DNA of 44,843 nucleotides from a virus. Below, in pieces: positions 29,518 to 38,643 of the stretch. Position 1 is the stretch's first letter. Every line of letters begins with the position of its first letter. The position numbers were made by a program, and so were the translations under genes. The notes under the pieces are model-generated. The model ran no database searches, was not told the DNA's origin, and was given only the letters and a program-made list of their open reading frames with translations. Location of the stretch: positions 1 to 44,843 of the IMG/VR virus record IMGVR_UViG_3300037504_000456; one strand, 5' to 3'.

Positions 29518-30298
29518 GATCCGCCGTCGGCGCACGGGGGAGCCGGATCCGAGACGTGCTCGGGAATGGCTGGCCCGCGCTAACGTGACGATTCTCGAAG
29601 CCGTCGAAACCGCGCTCCTACAGGAACTGCGTGGTGAAGCGCCGGACACTCGGGGCATGGTCCGAGTCACACCCGACCCCGTTGATCCGTCCCGGAACGC
29701 TCCCGGGCGTCGCAAGGATGCGACTGGTGAGGACGCCTTTTCGATTTTCGACGAACTGCTACCGCACGAGATCACTGCGTTCGTCGATCGTGCGATGTCA
29801 GCCACGCAACGATCCGTCGATCGGAAGCTGCGCAGGGTACCCGCTATCGATCGATCGAAGCTCGAGATACCTCTCGCGACGGACGAGATACGAGCGCGTA
29901 CAACCAATCTCATTCGCGGCACCGGTCGCAATCACATTAAGCGCCTGCGGAAGATTCTCCTCAAAGGTGCCGATTTACATGTGAAGGATCTGGTTGCGCA
30001 AATCCAGAGCGCGACCGGCGTGGCGAAATCAAAAGCGGAATTGTGGGCCCGAGACCAGACGCTGAAAATGAACGGTGAGGTGACTCGCAAGCGCCATGAA
30101 GCGGCAGGCATTGAAGAATACATTTGGACCGACAGTGGCGACGAAAGGGTCCGTGACGCGCATGGTGATCTAAATGGGAACCGCTACCGTTATGACAATC
30201 CACCGATCATTAGCGATGACGGTAGGCGGGGGCATCCAGGGGACGACTACCAATGCCGGTGTACAGCATATCCCGTGACACCTGGAGATAATGCTTGA
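29495..30298 (+). CDS. Head morphogenesis protein (Mu F / SPP1 gp7-like)
   Basis: A 267-residue minor head protein overlapping the portal by 23 bases. The C-terminal half has the family signature: WARDQTLKMNGEVTR, YIWTDSGDERVRDAHGDLNG and GHPGDDYQCRCTA with its two cysteines. It is packed into the head or attached near the portal. Confidence 0.88.
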   Translation: MTRTPPNKIRRRRTGEPDPRRAREWLARANVTILEAVETALLQELRGEAPDTRGMVRVTPDPVDPSRNAPGRRKDATGEDAFSIFDELLPHEITAFVDRAMSATQRSVDRKLRRVPAIDRSKLEIPLATDEIRARTTNLIRGTGRNHIKRLRKILLKGADLHVKDLVAQIQSATGVAKSKAELWARDQTLKMNGEVTRKRHEAAGIEEYIWTDSGDERVRDAHGDLNGNRYRYDNPPIISDDGRRGHPGDDYQCRCTAYPVTPGDNA

Positions 30299-31443
30299 CC
30301 GTTCTGGAAATAGTAGGCACACTGCAATCCGTGAACGTCCAACGTCGTGTTGACGGCATTTTAGGAGCCGCCACGAGAACCGGATCTGGAGGGGTGCGGG
30401 TCCCGGCATTCGTGTGTCGGACGGGCGTGCAGACATACCGTGACGCCAACGGCGCGGAGATTCGAGAGTATCGGCCCGAGTCTGAAGTGTTCGCGCCCGA
30501 GTCTCTCGAGACACTAGACGGCGTGGCCGTAACTGTCCGACATCCGCCAGAAGGAAGTGTCAACCCCGACAATTGGCCCCGGCTCGCGAAAGGATCCGTG
30601 GCAGCCGTCAACGGTCGGGAGCGTGCAGACGACGGGCAAGAGTATGTGGCCGCGCTTCTGGATCTCGCGACATCGGATGTCATCTCCCGAGTCGATTCCA
30701 GGGATCTGTCGGAGTTGTCCGCCGGATACCAGTGCGAAGTGATAGAGCAGCCTGGCCGCACAGATTCGGGCGAACCCTATGATCGAATCCAGACCAAGAT
30801 TCGATATAACCATGTCGCATTGCTCGGCGAGGGGCAAGCAAGAGCTGGACGCCAGGCACGCTTGAGACTGGACGGGAATGAAGAGCTACCCGGGGACTCC
30901 CCGGCAAACGGGACGCAACCCGACACAGTAGAGAGGACACCAATGAAAATCCGACTCGATTCGATCGAATACGATCTGGCAAATGAGTCGTCTCGGGCTG
31001 CCTTCCAGAAAGCCCTAGATGACACCCTTGCTGCTCGCGAAGCGGAAGCCAAGCGAGCCGACGAGGCAGTGGCTCGGGCTGATGCGGCAACGGCTCGGGC
31101 TGATGCGGCGGAGCAACAGGTCGCGAGGCTGCCTGAGATGGTCGCGCAGGAGACGCAATTCCGCGCAGACCTGGCGGACATCTTGGGGGCTGAATATCGC
31201 TTCGATGGTAAGACTCCTCGCCAGGTTCGGCTCGATGCGATCGCGAAGCTCGATGCATCGGCGCAGCTGACTGATGAGCACTCGGACGACTACGTCACCG
31301 CGTATCTCGACGCAATCCGGCGCACTAAGCCGAACCCCGGCTACCGTGGCGATTCGAACGAATCGGATCGGAACGACAGCCTGGACAGCATGATTCAGGA
31401 ATACCACAGGCGGCTCGATTCCGCTTTCGGAGGGAGTGAGTAA
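30295..31443 (+). CDS. Prohead protease fused to scaffold (DUF2213-like)
   Basis: A 382-residue protein. The start codon is TTG 30295, overlapping the previous stop (TTGA) with GGAG 7 bases upstream; no ATG or GTG fits. Residues 1-195 resemble DUF2213 phage maturation proteases (YRPESEVFAPESLETLDGVAVTVRHPPEG, DLSELSAGYQC, YNHVALLGEGQARAG). The region from 217 on is a coiled-coil scaffold with Ala/Arg/Asp heptads and a charged end. The scaffold can also be made alone from an internal start at 30943, as in lambda C/Nu3. Confidence 0.8.
   Translation: MTVLEIVGTLQSVNVQRRVDGILGAATRTGSGGVRVPAFVCRTGVQTYRDANGAEIREYRPESEVFAPESLETLDGVAVTVRHPPEGSVNPDNWPRLAKGSVAAVNGRERADDGQEYVAALLDLATSDVISRVDSRDLSELSAGYQCEVIEQPGRTDSGEPYDRIQTKIRYNHVALLGEGQARAGRQARLRLDGNEELPGDSPANGTQPDTVERTPMKIRLDSIEYDLANESSRAAFQKALDDTLAAREAEAKRADEAVARADAATARADAAEQQVARLPEMVAQETQFRADLADILGAEYRFDGKTPRQVRLDAIAKLDASAQLTDEHSDDYVTAYLDAIRRTKPNPGYRGDSNESDRNDSLDSMIQEYHRRLDSAFGGSE
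30943..31443 (+). CDS. Nested scaffold protein (internal start)
   Basis: An in-frame ATG at 30943 is preceded by GAGAGGA 6 bases upstream and gives a 166-residue protein, MKIRLDSIEYDL... followed by a long coiled coil. This is the arrangement known for scaffolds nested in the 3' half of protease genes, needed in many more copies than the protease. Inferred from the ribosome binding site and domain boundary. Confidence 0.6.
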   Translation: MKIRLDSIEYDLANESSRAAFQKALDDTLAAREAEAKRADEAVARADAATARADAAEQQVARLPEMVAQETQFRADLADILGAEYRFDGKTPRQVRLDAIAKLDASAQLTDEHSDDYVTAYLDAIRRTKPNPGYRGDSNESDRNDSLDSMIQEYHRRLDSAFGGSE

Positions 31444-31937
31444 TGGGCGATCTAGGAGTACAGGTCCAAGAAACGACCGCGACGAAAGCGCTCGGGCTGA
31501 TTGTCGGACAGTGCGAGTACATGGCTCGGCTGGCGGAGGAAGCTCTGCCCGTCGGACGATTCGTCGTCCAGGGCACCGACGACCACGAGGCGGCGCTCCC
31601 AGCAGCGAGTACGTTGACCGAGACAGGTCTCGGAATCGTTGCAGAGATTGCTCCGCGTGAAGATGGCACGACATCCGGAACGTTTGACTCAGACGAGGCC
31701 GTGAATATCGTCACGAAAGGGCGGGTTTGGGTAACCGTTGAAGACGCGGTTTCTGCCGGTCAGTCCGCTTTCGTTCGCTTCACTGCGGACTCGGACGGTG
31801 CTGGCGGCGCAACGCGACCCGTCGGAAATTTCCGCTCGGATGCGGATACGGACGAGGCGGCTGAGCTTCCAGAGAGCCGTTTCGAGACCTCAACCAGTGG
31901 GGCGGGTTTGGCCTTGCTCTATATTAATCTGCCATAA
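31443..31937 (+). CDS. Capsid cement/decoration protein
   Basis: A 164-residue beta-rich protein in a TAATG overlap, directly between scaffold and capsid. GLIVGQCEYMARLAEEALPVGRFV, then GLGIVAEIAP and KGRVWVTVEDAVSAGQSAFVRF are typical of phage cement proteins that stabilise the expanded head. Confidence 0.7.
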   Translation: MGDLGVQVQETTATKALGLIVGQCEYMARLAEEALPVGRFVVQGTDDHEAALPAASTLTETGLGIVAEIAPREDGTTSGTFDSDEAVNIVTKGRVWVTVEDAVSAGQSAFVRFTADSDGAGGATRPVGNFRSDADTDEAAELPESRFETSTSGAGLALLYINLP

Positions 31938-31951
31938 GGGAGACGTAAGAA

Positions 31952-32827
31952 ATGCCCCTAGTACTGACCCGAAGTGAACTGACCTATCTCGCGGCAACGC
32001 GGATGAAGCAAACGCGCCCGGCGCGTTTCCGTGAAATGCTGCGGGTAGACCGCTCCGTGCCTATCTGGGCAGGTGATGTCGAGGTCGCGCAGATCGAGAC
32101 CTACGCGGATTTCAAGGTCATCCAGACGATGACTCAGGATCTGCCGAAGTCTTCGCTGGATCGAACCTCGTCCAAGCAATCGATCCACGTTTTCGCCGCC
32201 GGCTACGATGTGTTCGACATCGAGATCGAGCGAGCCCGAAAGCTCGGAATCTCACTCGACAACATGAAGTCGAAGGCGAACGCGATGAGGGCGGAGCAGA
32301 TCCTCAACTCGATCGCCGCTGGCCAATACGCGACTCCAGCAATCAATGGGATCACGGATGCGGGAACTACTCCGATCGCCGCTGGAGGGACCTGGGATAG
32401 CACAACGAATCCGACCACGATCCTCGATGCTCTTCACGGAGTCGTGAATGCCGTCGCGGTGAACTCAAAGGAGGTTGCATCCGCGGATACGCTACTTCTC
32501 CCGCAGAGCACCTACCACCTGATCACGACGAAACGGCTGGGGGACGGTACGGACCGAACCGTGCTCACGGCGCTCCGAGCACAGTCGCCATACCTCCGTC
32601 GGATCATGTCCTGGTATCCGCTGGAAACCGCCTCGGCTGGTGGCGGCAAGAGGGTCATCGCCTATGATTCGGCGAGCCCGCTCGGACCTCGGATGGTCAT
32701 TTCTCAGGAGTTGACCGACCACGAGCCCGCACGGCAGCCGCTCGGCTACACGATCGCCCAAACGTTTGCGACCGCCGGGGTCGTGATTGAAATGGGCGAG
32801 ACCGTTGCCTATCTCGACGACGTCTAA
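31952..32827 (+). CDS. Major capsid protein (DUF2184-like)
   Basis: A 291-residue protein of the DUF2184 type, with the HK97 fold: YADFKVIQTMTQDLPKSS in the N-arm, SIHVFAAGYDVFDIEIERARKLG, a long A-domain with NSIAAGQY and TLLLPQSTYHLI, and the closing GYTIAQTFATAGVVIEMGETVAYLDDV. GGGAG-type spacing upstream indicates strong translation. Confidence 0.88.
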   Translation: MPLVLTRSELTYLAATRMKQTRPARFREMLRVDRSVPIWAGDVEVAQIETYADFKVIQTMTQDLPKSSLDRTSSKQSIHVFAAGYDVFDIEIERARKLGISLDNMKSKANAMRAEQILNSIAAGQYATPAINGITDAGTTPIAAGGTWDSTTNPTTILDALHGVVNAVAVNSKEVASADTLLLPQSTYHLITTKRLGDGTDRTVLTALRAQSPYLRRIMSWYPLETASAGGGKRVIAYDSASPLGPRMVISQELTDHEPARQPLGYTIAQTFATAGVVIEMGETVAYLDDV

Positions 32828-32829
32828 GA

Positions 32830-33111
32830 ATGGCTGCACCCGACACGGCAGGATTCCTAGTCGCGTTCCCGGAATTCGCTTCGGCGGGTTCCGGGACGTT
32901 GGATGCTGCCGTGTCGGACGCGATTCTCGAAACGTCCGACACCTGGGGCGACCAATACAATTCGATCGTCTATCTGCGGGCCGCTGCTAGGCTCGCGGAT
33001 TCGCCCCAAGGGCGCGCTGCTCGGCACGCCGCGAAGACGACGAACACCTACCGCGACCGGTTGATGCGGCTCGAGAAGGCCCATGCATGCGCGAATCTGA
33101 GGATCGGTTGA
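32830..33111 (+). CDS. Head-tail connector (DUF4054-like)
   Basis: A 93-residue helical protein. FLVAFPEFASAGSGTLDAAVSDAI is the typical opening of DUF4054-type gp6-like connectors, and a conserved Trp-Gly follows. It forms a ring below the portal. Confidence 0.75.
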   Translation: MAAPDTAGFLVAFPEFASAGSGTLDAAVSDAILETSDTWGDQYNSIVYLRAAARLADSPQGRAARHAAKTTNTYRDRLMRLEKAHACANLRIG

Positions 33112-33567
33112 ATGCCCAAGATTCGCGATCGCGATAGGGGTTATCGGAAGACGATTCGTGCGATCCGTAAGGGTCGCCACGGAACCGTTACTGTCGGGAT
33201 ACATTCGGGCGACGGATCAAAGGAACGCAAGAGCGGGCTTACGGTTGCGCGGCTCGGGGCGATCCACGAATTCGGTGAAGGTGTCCCGCAACGCTCATGG
33301 CTCGGCGGATGGTTCGAGGCGAACCAAAGTGATTTCGGGCGTATCCTAAACCGTGAATTGACGGCTGCTCTGAAGCGACGCGAGTCGATCAAAATTGCGA
33401 TGCGGCGAATCGCACTGAAGCTCCAGGGGTCGATCCAGCGGAGATTCCGCGAAGGGATTGGGCCCGAGCTTGCCGCGTCAACGATTGCGCGCAAAGGTTC
33501 AACGAAACAGTTGATCGACAAAGGCATCCTGCGCTCGTCGATAACCGGCAAAGTTGAGAGCGAGTAA
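33112..33567 (+). CDS. Neck/tail completion protein (gp10/gpG-like)
   Basis: A 151-residue basic protein. The signature TVTVGIHSGD...ARLGAIHEFGEGVPQRSWLGGWFE is that of virion morphogenesis proteins that close the head or finish the tail. It is directly followed by a TAATG overlap. Confidence 0.75.
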   Translation: MPKIRDRDRGYRKTIRAIRKGRHGTVTVGIHSGDGSKERKSGLTVARLGAIHEFGEGVPQRSWLGGWFEANQSDFGRILNRELTAALKRRESIKIAMRRIALKLQGSIQRRFREGIGPELAASTIARKGSTKQLIDKGILRSSITGKVESE

Positions 33568-34139
33568 TGAAGCCGTCGGACATTCTGGACGCAATCAAAT
33601 CCAGTTTCGAACTGGTTGCAGTAGGCGCCGGTGCTTCGGGTGAGGACGTCGTGGTCATCTGGGCCGACGACGGGCAGCCGTATCACGCCACGGTCATCGT
33701 ACGCTTGAACGTGGTGAGTTTCGCGAAAGAGCAGGACCCTAGGACGACAGATGATGAGACGAGTGAAGGCGACCCCACAATCCACGTTGACCAGTCCACC
33801 GTCTACCGAATCGAGGCCATTTTTGAAGGGCTCGAAAATCCAGCATCGGCGCTCAATGTCGCGGATAGGGTGCTCGCACTATTCGCGCTCCCCAGCATCG
33901 AAGCCTCACAAGCCGCGGCAGGGATCGCACTAGTAGACATCCCGACAGAAGCAAGCTATACTCCCCGGGAGATTCATGGCCGTGTGCTGAATGTCTGGAC
34001 GATCAACAGTGAATGGCGAGGGGTCACGACGCATATAATCCTCGAGAGCCGAGGCGAGATTGATTCGGTTGAGCTGATTGGCACCCTTACAACAGAGCAG
34101 GGCGACGTCACGATTACCGACACAGTAGGAGATACCTAA
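33567..34139 (+). CDS. Tail/neck terminator protein
   Basis: A 190-residue protein with a beta-rich core (VVVIWADDGQPYHATVIVRLNVVSF) typical of the terminator at the top of contractile tails in this type of module. Its stop overlaps the sheath start. Confidence 0.65.
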   Translation: MKPSDILDAIKSSFELVAVGAGASGEDVVVIWADDGQPYHATVIVRLNVVSFAKEQDPRTTDDETSEGDPTIHVDQSTVYRIEAIFEGLENPASALNVADRVLALFALPSIEASQAAAGIALVDIPTEASYTPREIHGRVLNVWTINSEWRGVTTHIILESRGEIDSVELIGTLTTEQGDVTITDTVGDT

Positions 34140-35698
34140 TGGCAAACGTTAGCGAAGTTGTCCAGACCACCACGACGATCAAAGACGCCGCAGCCAATCA
34201 GGCGAATTTCGGCGAGATCATGTATGTCGGCGCGGCCCCGTTTCTCGGTACCGATGTCGGCGCCAAGAAGTATAACGCGAATGCTGGCGGGCTGTCCGCG
34301 ATGGTTGATGACGGTTTCTCGACCGCTGATCCTGCCTACGTCGAGCTACAGACGATCGCCGGTCAGGAGAACGCGGCCGAAGCGATGTGGGTGTTCGGGC
34401 GCACGAGCGTCAACGTTCAGGAATTCAAGCTCACTCCGACGAACACGACCGAAGGCATCCCGCAAAAGTTTTCGCTGGTCGGCGTGGATGGCGTCCAACA
34501 CGATCTGTCATATACCAACGTGGCAGGTGAGACCGTCGAAAACATCTGCGACGAGTTGACCACGCTCGTTGCAGCGCTCACGAGTAGCGGGGTTCAGGTC
34601 ACCGACAACACTACGGACATCACCCTCAGTCAGAAGCGACGAGTCCTTACGTTTGACGCGAGCGGTTACACCAACGCGATTGCCTCGGACGTAGGCAAGC
34701 CGGTTGTGGGAACGACGACCTCGGATTCGGGCACCCTCGTCTCGTACGACAACACGGCCCGGAAGTGGGTCGTCGAGATTGACGATGCTCTCGACGCCTT
34801 CGACGATGCGGAGACGGTCTCGGTCACGGGCGGCACCGGGACCGGGACGACCTCGGGCGCAAGCGTCCCCGGCGCGCGTTTCTACTTGCGAGGTACGTCG
34901 AACCATATCACGGTCAACGATGAGTCCGCGGACGCTGGGATCGCGACGGATCTGGCGAATGCACAGGCCGCTTACAGTGGCTGGTATGGGCTCCTAATTG
35001 ATTCGACAAGCGCCGCCGAAATCGCAGCGGCAGCGACTTGGGCTGAGTCGAACGACAAGCTTTTTGCCCCCACTTCGCTCGATTCGGACTGTGTGACTTC
35101 CGCGACCGACGACATCGCATCTACGTTGCAGGACTCGAGCTTGGCTCGGACAGGTGTGTGGTTCGGACGGGATGGATATTCGCGCCTCGGAACCGCTATC
35201 ATGGGCGAGCAGTTGGCGCTCGATCCTGGCTCCAGTGTGTGGGCGCTCCAGCAGATCGCGTTGACGCAAGTGGATGATCTTACGGCGACTGAGATCACGA
35301 ATCTGAAAGCGAAGAATGCCAATTACTACGTCCCGATCAAGGGTCTGAATCTGACCCAAGGAGGCGTTGCCGCTGGTGGTCGGTACCTCGATATCACTCG
35401 GAATATCGACTACATCGAGGACGGGTTGGCGACTCAGGTACTCACCTTGCTGGCGAACGAGAACGTGGTCCCGTACACCAATTCGGGTATCGCGCAGATC
35501 GACAACACGATTCTCGGATGGCTCGGAACCGTCAACGCGGATGGTGTGATCACCACGGACTATTCGACGACGCCACCGAAGGCAGGCGATGCCTTGGCGA
35601 CCGACAAGGCCAACCGTGATCTAAAGAATTTCAAGTGGAGCGCGACGCTTCAAGGCGGCATTCTCACAGTTGAGATTGATGGGACGCTTAGCGTCTAA
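34139..35698 (+). CDS. Contractile tail sheath (DUF3383-like)
   Basis: A 519-residue protein. The N-terminal and C-terminal parts follow the DUF3383 sheath pattern (FGEIMYVGAAPFL; GWYGLLIDSTSAAEIAAAATWAE; LNLTQGGVAAGGRYLDITRNIDYIEDGLATQVLTLL; FKWSATLQGGILTVEIDGTLSV). About residues 165-245 form a Thr/Asp/Gly-rich beta insertion that may be exposed on the outside of the tail. Contraction drives the tube through the host envelope. Confidence 0.9.
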   Translation: MANVSEVVQTTTTIKDAAANQANFGEIMYVGAAPFLGTDVGAKKYNANAGGLSAMVDDGFSTADPAYVELQTIAGQENAAEAMWVFGRTSVNVQEFKLTPTNTTEGIPQKFSLVGVDGVQHDLSYTNVAGETVENICDELTTLVAALTSSGVQVTDNTTDITLSQKRRVLTFDASGYTNAIASDVGKPVVGTTTSDSGTLVSYDNTARKWVVEIDDALDAFDDAETVSVTGGTGTGTTSGASVPGARFYLRGTSNHITVNDESADAGIATDLANAQAAYSGWYGLLIDSTSAAEIAAAATWAESNDKLFAPTSLDSDCVTSATDDIASTLQDSSLARTGVWFGRDGYSRLGTAIMGEQLALDPGSSVWALQQIALTQVDDLTATEITNLKAKNANYYVPIKGLNLTQGGVAAGGRYLDITRNIDYIEDGLATQVLTLLANENVVPYTNSGIAQIDNTILGWLGTVNADGVITTDYSTTPPKAGDALATDKANRDLKNFKWSATLQGGILTVEIDGTLSV

Positions 35699-35710
35699 TA
35701 GGAGGCTCAC

Positions 35711-36160
35711 ATGTCCAAGCATTTCGCAGTCTATAACTCGAATGAAGTCAATCTCATCGTGGCAAATATCCCGATCCTTGATGGTAGGGCAGACCCGTTC
35801 GTCGAGATTTCGAAGGCGGAACCCTTGTATGAGGTCGAGGAAGGTTCCGACGGGCACGCCTGCCGGAGCCAAACGAACTCACGATTGTACGTCGCAAACG
35901 TCACGCTGAAAGGCTCCTCTAAAGAGAACGCCAAGTTGTCCGCGCTCGCGGCCATTGACACGGAAGCCAGTGGCGGCGCTGGTGTCGGCGCGTTCTTGCT
36001 CGGAGATCTAAATGGTTCAACGAAGGCCGCATCCCCGCACTGTTGGATCGCCGAAGTGCCCGACTTCGAGATGGGAAAGAAAAGAGGCGACGTGACTTGG
36101 GTCCTTAATTTCCTGGCAGATCCCAAGACGATCATCCTAGGCGGCAACGGCACTGCGTGA
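35711..36160 (+). CDS. Tail tube protein (DUF3277-like)
   Basis: A 149-residue protein with AGGAGG upstream. SNEVNLIVANIPILDGRADPFVEI and the end DVTWVLNFLADPKTIILGGN match the DUF3277 tube family always found beside DUF3383 sheaths. Confidence 0.88.
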   Translation: MSKHFAVYNSNEVNLIVANIPILDGRADPFVEISKAEPLYEVEEGSDGHACRSQTNSRLYVANVTLKGSSKENAKLSALAAIDTEASGGAGVGAFLLGDLNGSTKAASPHCWIAEVPDFEMGKKRGDVTWVLNFLADPKTIILGGNGTA

Positions 36161-36171
36161 TATAGTACGGC

Positions 36172-36639
36172 ATGCGAAACCTAACCCATACGTTCACGCT
36201 TGATGGTACCGAATTCCAGGCGCAAGCCCTTCCGCCTGACAAGTCGCTGAACCTACTCGGTGTAATCACTGGTGAGATTATCCCCGCTGCGATCGACGCG
36301 ACGGGGGCAGATCTTAGCAACTTGACACCCGAGCAAGAGGCGTCGATTTTCTCACGAATCGCGAGCGCCGCCAGCAAGGTTCCGGAAGTGTACCGGACCG
36401 TTCTACAGCACTCGAGCTCAAAGGTGCGGTGGAACGGAGGATGGGTTGATCTTCCCGCTTTCGAGCGCGATGTTTTCGCGCGCCGTCCAACCCTCATTCT
36501 CGCTTGGCTGAGTGAGTGTCTCAGGTTCGAATTCTCTGATTTTTTAAGCGAGAGTGGCCAGAACCTTATTCGGGAAGCGGTGAGCAACTGGACATCCCAG
36601 ACGCAATCCGAATCCCCTGGCCAATCTGGCGGATCGTAA
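36172..36639 (+). CDS. Tail assembly chaperone (frame 0 product)
   Basis: A 155-residue helical protein in the fixed position between tube and tape measure. TFTLDGTEFQAQALPPDKSLNLLG begins it. The frame-0 C-terminus is a low-complexity SQTQSESPGQSGGS. It guards the tape measure during tail assembly. A slippery heptamer at 36540-36546 allows a second, longer product. Confidence 0.8.
   Translation: MRNLTHTFTLDGTEFQAQALPPDKSLNLLGVITGEIIPAAIDATGADLSNLTPEQEASIFSRIASAASKVPEVYRTVLQHSSSKVRWNGGWVDLPAFERDVFARRPTLILAWLSECLRFEFSDFLSESGQNLIREAVSNWTSQTQSESPGQSGGS
36540..36546 (+). promoter_or_regulatory. -1 ribosomal frameshift site T-TTT-TTA
   Basis: In frame 0 the codons read GAT TTT TTA, so TTTTTTA has the exact X-XXY-YYZ phase of a canonical -1 slippery heptamer. 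After slipping, the frame from 36546 is open to 36788. Confidence 0.8.
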
Positions 36640-36788
36640 TAGATGAGCGAATGCCCGAGACCTTGCATGAGATTCTCACACATTGGACAATTGTTGAAGT
36701 GTGGGAAGCGAATGCGCTGCTAGACGTATTTGATAGGGCGTCCGACAGGCAGCGTCGGCGCAGTATGGTGGGCCGTGGCACTCCGTGA
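36546..36788 (+). CDS. Tail assembly chaperone extension made by -1 frameshift
   Basis: This frame has no start codon in a suitable place, but joins the upstream chaperone after the slip. It adds about 80 residues: KREWPEPYSGSGEQLDIPD, then IPWPIWRIVIDERMPE, HEILTHWTIVEVWEANALLD and an Arg-rich end. The alternating hydrophobic pattern is protein-like and typical of the T part of gpG-GT-type chaperones. It overlaps the tape measure start by 14 bases. Confidence 0.7.
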   Translation, partial: KREWPEPYSGSGEQLDIPDAIRIPWPIWRIVIDERMPETLHEILTHWTIVEVWEANALLDVFDRASDRQRRRSMVGRGTP

Positions 36789-38643
36789 GCTACTCGCAAG
36801 ATTCGACATCCGAACTCGTGGTGCCCGAGGGGTCGCGAAGGCGGATGCCACCATGGATCGCGCGAAGACGGCGGCCGTCGGACTGCAAGCGTCCCTTGGC
36901 GGGTTGTATCAAGCCTTCCTGGCGCTTGGGGCTGTCGCAGCCGTAAGCCGTCTGAGCGGTTTCGTCCAAGAGACTTTGGACTTAGCAGACGCGACAGGCA
37001 AGGCCGCGGACCGCCTTGGGCTCACGACGGACCAGGTCCAGGCATTCGAGACATTTGCCGAGACGGCTGGTAGCAGCGCTCGCGGAATGCAGACGGCACT
37101 CAGGACCTTGGCAAAGAATGCCGAAGATTTCCGCATGGGGACCGGAGAAGCGGTAGACGCCTTCAACGAGCTCGGTCTCGAGGTTGAAGGCCCGAATGGT
37201 CAGTTGCGCGATCTGAATTCGCTCACTGAAGATGCCTTAGTCAGGCTCAGTCAAATGACTGACGAGACTCAGAAGGTCGCTTTCGCTCAAAGGCTTTTTG
37301 GACGGTCGGGCACCGAACTGCTACCGAACCTCCGTGGCGGCGCCGAAGCGGTTCGAGAGAATCTCAAAGCAGCGCGCGAATATGGTATCGTCTTAGATGA
37401 GGCATTCATCCGTAAGGCGGAGGACGCGAACAATCAGATCGCGTATTTCAAGCGGCAGATGCTTGGCGTCCGTTCCACGTTGATCAACCTATTCCTGCCG
37501 CAGCTGCGAGAAAGCGTGGTGAATCTGACAAGGTTCCTGCAAGGCGTCCGCGAAAGCGTCGGAGGTCTCGGCAATCTAGGAGACTCGTTCAAGTCGCTCG
37601 GGATCATCGGAGTTGCGGCTGGCATCTTGCTGCTGGCCCGGAACATTGGGATCGTCAACAAGGTGCTGACCGTCGCGACGAGGAGGCTGATACCGCTCAT
37701 CTTACTGTTTCTCGCAATCGAGGATTTTCTCGGTTTTCTCGACGGTAAGAAATCGGTCATCGGTGAAACGCTCGAGGCGCTCGGACTGATTGATGATGCT
37801 GAGAAAGACGGCAAGGCGCTCAAGGAAACGCTCAAGTCTTGGGTACCTGTCATCCGAGAAGTAGGCGAGACTTTCCAGACTTTCTTCAAGGAGGCCCTCA
37901 TCGGTTTCGGCGCATTGGTGAATGCTGCGACTGCGTCGAACGAGGACATGCGTGCCGATTTTCTGGACGTGTTCGCTCGCAACACGAGCACCGTGAACAC
38001 CTTTGGCGAGACCGTCGTGAGGATTCTCACCGCCGCCCCAGGGGTCGTGGCGCAAGCTTGGGCCACCCTCGTCGGAGGTGTTTCGACGCTTACCCGAAGC
38101 ATGCTTTCGCAAACGGCTGCGGCTGCCACCACGATCGGCGCGGTCTTCTCTCGAGCAGTCGGCTATATTAGTGCCCTTCTGACAGGCTTCGCGAACCTGG
38201 TCGATCAAGTATTCGGTACCCGGATCGCGAATTCCGTCCAGCAAACGAGCGCCCAAATTCAGGCATGGTTGACTGGGGCGTTCTCTAGTGCGTCGGGTGT
38301 CCTTACGCGACTGGCGCAACAGATTGAGGACGTAGGAGATACAATTAGTGACGTGATCACCGACCCGATTGGCGGGGCTGCTAAGTTCTTCACGGGCTCG
38401 ACTGACGCTAAATTCCGGGAAGACATCCGTCGGACGAACGAGCGCAACCGAGCTTTCGCGCGCCAGCGCCAGGCTCGGGCGACTGCTACAGCCGGAGGGC
38501 GAACCGTTACGATCAACGATCAGCGGACGGTAAATATCCAGACCGGTGCGGGTGGTGACACGGCTCGCGGCATCGCTAGAGCCGTGTCGAACAACCTTGA
38601 AGCGGATCGCGGACGAACACTGTCAGCAGTAGGAGGTGGTTGA
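36775..38643 (+). CDS. Tape measure protein
   Basis: A 622-residue protein from GTG 36775 (MALRELLARFDIRTRGARG). It has long helices, hydrophobic segments (LGIIGVAAGILLLARN, RLIPLILLFLAIEDFLGFL) and Ala-rich stretches typical of tape measures. At about 1.5 angstrom per residue it predicts a tail near 90 nm. The C-terminus (TINDQRTVNIQTGAGGDTARGIARAV) is the conserved end of this group. Confidence 0.88.
   Translation: MALRELLARFDIRTRGARGVAKADATMDRAKTAAVGLQASLGGLYQAFLALGAVAAVSRLSGFVQETLDLADATGKAADRLGLTTDQVQAFETFAETAGSSARGMQTALRTLAKNAEDFRMGTGEAVDAFNELGLEVEGPNGQLRDLNSLTEDALVRLSQMTDETQKVAFAQRLFGRSGTELLPNLRGGAEAVRENLKAAREYGIVLDEAFIRKAEDANNQIAYFKRQMLGVRSTLINLFLPQLRESVVNLTRFLQGVRESVGGLGNLGDSFKSLGIIGVAAGILLLARNIGIVNKVLTVATRRLIPLILLFLAIEDFLGFLDGKKSVIGETLEALGLIDDAEKDGKALKETLKSWVPVIREVGETFQTFFKEALIGFGALVNAATASNEDMRADFLDVFARNTSTVNTFGETVVRILTAAPGVVAQAWATLVGGVSTLTRSMLSQTAAAATTIGAVFSRAVGYISALLTGFANLVDQVFGTRIANSVQQTSAQIQAWLTGAFSSASGVLTRLAQQIEDVGDTISDVITDPIGGAAKFFTGSTDAKFREDIRRTNERNRAFARQRQARATATAGGRTVTINDQRTVNIQTGAGGDTARGIARAVSNNLEADRGRTLSAVGGG

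Noticed and set aside
37434-38132. Long minus-strand open frames in the tape measure gene
   Set aside because: Shadow of a long, GC-biased coding region; no start context or motif.
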